64,000 nt of DNA, taken from positions 186,001-250,000 of the forward strand of contig NZ_MBQD01000020.1 in NCBI RefSeq assembly GCF_001693815.1, written 5' to 3'. Below the pieces are notes generated by a model. It was given only the letters and a program-made list of their open reading frames with translations, ran no database searches and was not told the DNA's origin. This DNA comes from Tessaracoccus lapidicaptus (lineage in GTDB: Bacteria > Actinomycetota > Actinomycetes > Propionibacteriales > Propionibacteriaceae). This document shows, piece by piece, positions 62,080-64,000 of the stretch; position 1 is the stretch's first letter; each line of letters begins with the position of its first letter. The translations under genes and the position numbers were made by a program.

Positions 62080-63168
62080 ATGGCGAAACTGGAGCCGGGC
62101 GGCCGCGAGGGTGTCCTCTCGCTGGTCAGCCTGCCCCGGATCTCCCTGTCGCCGTTCAAGGAGCTCGCCCGGCGGACGGCGCTGGCGCTGCTCATCCTCA
62201 TGCTCAACACGTTCATCGTGTGGCTGGACCGCGACGCGTACATCGACAACACGGCCGGCGACGGCGTGCAGCTGCTCGACGCGTTGTACTACTCGACCGT
62301 CACGATGACCACGACCGGCTACGGCGACATCACCCCGGTGGCCGCCCATGCCCGCCTCATGAACGTGCTCGTCGTCACGCCGCTGCGCATCGGCTTCCTG
62401 GTCCTGCTCGTCGGCACCACCATCGAGGTGCTGACGAAGGAGGGCAGCCGCAGCATCGCGGACCTGTTCTGGAGGAGAAAGATGCGCAACCACGTCGTCG
62501 TCATCGGGTACGGCACGAAGGGCCGCAGCGCGGTCAACACGCTGCGCCGGCAGGGCGAGTCGCCGGAGAAGATCCTCGTCATCGACCAGCACGCCAGCGC
62601 TGTCGCGGACGCCAACTTCGACGGGCTGGCGGCCTTCCAGGGCGACGCCACCCGGCGCGAGCTGCTCCGCCGGGCGGAGATCAGCAAGGCCAAACAGGTG
62701 ATCATCTCGCTCGACCGCGACGACACGGCCATCCTCACCACCCTGACCGTCCGGCAGCTCAACCCCACGGCCGGCGTCGTCGTCGCGGTGCGCGAGCACG
62801 AGAACGTGCCGCTCGTGCGGCAGTCGGGGGCCTCGTCGGTCGTCACGTCCTCGGAGACGGTGGGCCGCCTGCTGGGCCTGTCGGCGCTCGGCCCCGAGCT
62901 GGGCACGATCATGCAGGACATGCTGACCGGCGCCGAGGGGCTCGAGGTGCACCAGCGTCTCGCCGAACCCCACGAGGCCGGGCAGCCGCCGTCGGCGGTG
63001 CAGGGGGAGCGCGTCATCGGCATCATCCGCAACGGCACGCTGCGCCGGTTCTACGACCAGACCGCAGCACGCGTCGAGATCGGCGACGAGCTCATCGTCG
63101 TGCGCCGCGCGCAGCCGCCGGTTCGCGACGCCAAACACATCCTCGGCGCCTTCGACCCGGACAGCTAG
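62080..63168 (+). CDS. Potassium channel with TrkA-N (RCK) domain
   Basis: 362 residues. Two transmembrane helices (about 30-50 and 95-118) flank a pore with selectivity filter TTGYGD at residues 78-83. This is followed by an RCK/TrkA-N Rossmann domain (HVVVIGYGTKGRSAVNTL) and a TrkA-C-like end. Predicted ligand-gated K+ channel. It begins 4 nt after apt. Its TAG stop is the first half of the relA -10 hexamer. Confidence 0.92.
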   Translation: MAKLEPGGREGVLSLVSLPRISLSPFKELARRTALALLILMLNTFIVWLDRDAYIDNTAGDGVQLLDALYYSTVTMTTTGYGDITPVAAHARLMNVLVVTPLRIGFLVLLVGTTIEVLTKEGSRSIADLFWRRKMRNHVVVIGYGTKGRSAVNTLRRQGESPEKILVIDQHASAVADANFDGLAAFQGDATRRELLRRAEISKAKQVIISLDRDDTAILTTLTVRQLNPTAGVVVAVREHENVPLVRQSGASSVVTSSETVGRLLGLSALGPELGTIMQDMLTGAEGLEVHQRLAEPHEAGQPPSAVQGERVIGIIRNGTLRRFYDQTAARVEIGDELIVVRRAQPPVRDAKHILGAFDPDS

Positions 63169-63171
63169 GAT
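63166..63171 (+). promoter_or_regulatory. -10-like hexamer for relA
   Basis: TAGGAT, whose first three bases are the channel gene stop codon. It lies 34 nt before the relA ATG, with GGGGAGG at 63193-63199. Confidence 0.4.
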
Positions 63172-63205
63172 TGGTTGACAGCGCTCGTGTGAGGGGAGGC
63201 CGGAC

Positions 63206-64000
63206 ATGACCGATGAGCTGACCGGAGTGTCACGACTGGTCACCGGCCCCGAACAGCCCCGGCTGCGGATGCGGCACCGCCTCGCCCGGCTGGGGGCCGT
63301 CCGCTCCAAGAGCGCCGTGCTGGACCCGCTGTTCCGGATCGTCCGGTCGAACCACCCCAAGGCTGACCTCGACATCATCGAACGCGCCTACCGCGTCGCG
63401 GAGCGCTGCCACGAGGGGCAGAAGCGCAAGTCGGGGGATCCGTACATCACGCATCCGCTCGCCGTCGCCACGATCCTCGCCGAGCTCGGCATGACCGAGC
63501 CCGTCCTGGTGGCTGCGCTGCTCCACGACACCGTCGAGGACACCCCCTACACGCTGGAGCAGCTGCGCGAGGACTTCTCCGACGAGGTCGCCCGCATGGT
63601 CGACGGCGTCACGAAGCTCGACAAGCTCACCTACGGCGAGACCGCCAAGGCCGAGACCATCCGCAAGATGATCATGGCGACCTCCGAGGAGGTGCGCGTC
63701 CTGGTCATCAAGCTCGCCGACCGGCTCCACAACATGCGCACCCTCGGGTTCCTGCGCCCCGACAAGCAGGTGCGGATCGCCACCGAGACCTTGAACATCT
63801 TCGCGCCCCTGGCCCACCGCCTGGGCATGAACACCATCAAGTGGGAACTCGAGGACCTGTCGTTCGCGATCATCGAGCCGAAGATCTACGCCGAGATCGT
63901 CGACATGGTGGCGCAGCAGGCCCCCTACCGCGAGCGGTACCTGCGCGAGCTCATCGGCCAGTTCCAGACGCTGCTGACCGACGCCAAGATCACCGCGACC
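63206..64000 (+). CDS. relA: Bifunctional (p)ppGpp synthase/hydrolase, N-terminal part (runs off the window)
   Basis: The first 265 codons of a Rel/SpoT homologue. The HD hydrolase domain is visible and intact: His83 in [12 protein letters not shown], His107-Asp108 in LLHDTVEDT, and [12 protein letters not shown]. The synthase, TGS and ACT domains lie beyond the window, so synthase activity cannot be judged. The start ATG has GGGGAGG 6 nt upstream. An intact HD motif means that at least ppGpp hydrolysis is expected. Confidence 0.95.
   Translation, partial: MTDELTGVSRLVTGPEQPRLRMRHRLARLGAVRSKSAVLDPLFRIVRSNHPKADLDIIERAYRVAERCHEGQKRKSGDPYITHPLAVATILAELGMTEPVLVAALLHDTVEDTPYTLEQLREDFSDEVARMVDGVTKLDKLTYGETAKAETIRKMIMATSEEVRVLVIKLADRLHNMRTLGFLRPDKQVRIATETLNIFAPLAHRLGMNTIKWELEDLSFAIIEPKIYAEIVDMVAQQAPYRERYLRELIGQFQTLLTDAKITAT

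Overview
This is a 64 kb stretch of very GC-rich, densely packed bacterial chromosome with strongly G/C-biased third codon positions. The gene set points to an actinomycete. It includes the GlgE-Mak maltosyl pathway, mycothiol-type proteins, PriA-type HisA, the HGxxPAAW and Trp-associated membrane proteins, and the yebC-ruvCAB-yajC-secDF-apt-relA order. A Propionibacteriaceae-like lineage is my best guess; that is inference from gene order and repeat style, not a proven assignment.

Layout. (1) 1-4776, minus strand: glgX, glgE and the start of mak, for alpha-glucan metabolism. (2) 4990-14001: cysteine desulfurase, mnmA and a short MetE-like protein, then gatC-gatA-gatB and a small monooxygenase. 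A DUF222/HNH protein sits in reverse orientation between the desulfurase and mnmA. ligA, which sits in this neighbourhood in some actinomycetes, is absent. (3) 13998-14187: short interspersed repeats. (4) 14194-24307, minus strand: a seven-gene locus joining a Pro/Tyr repeat peptide, an ECF sigma factor, a small beta-rich protein, a TPR-CHAT protease, two large unrecognised proteins, and a caspase-like protease with two peptidoglycan-binding domains. Two copies of the same promoter-like motif precede its first and fifth genes. This is the most unusual part of the window. (5) 24366-30953: a mycothiol-type protein facing hisI-trpE-trpC-trpB-trpA with three accessory genes (two small membrane proteins and a SCO1-like lipoprotein). 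(6) 31022-43912: a GH13 glycosidase, gltBD behind a GlnR-like box, a small monooxygenase, an AAEx-type transporter and dnaE. (7) 43909-48889: a membrane protein and hisD-C-B-H-A. (8) 48882-54508: a fatty acyl-CoA reductase/HAD fusion, a degenerate LarA-like protein, a degenerate PlsC-like protein and a tandem GNAT. (9) 54566-64000: yebC, ruvCAB, a NagD-type phosphatase, yajC-secD-secF, apt, a K+ channel and the start of relA.

Themes. Translational coupling by ATGA/GTGA overlaps is pervasive. At least seven genes have a TANNNT -10-like hexamer 6-8 nt before the start codon, as expected for leaderless mRNAs. In several places the stop codon of one gene forms the first three bases of the next gene's -10 hexamer. 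hisH appears to start with CTG. No tRNA, rRNA, CRISPR array, prophage or insertion sequence was recognised. Apart from the 14002-14193 repeat tract, intergenic gaps are short, and none exceeds about 300 bases.
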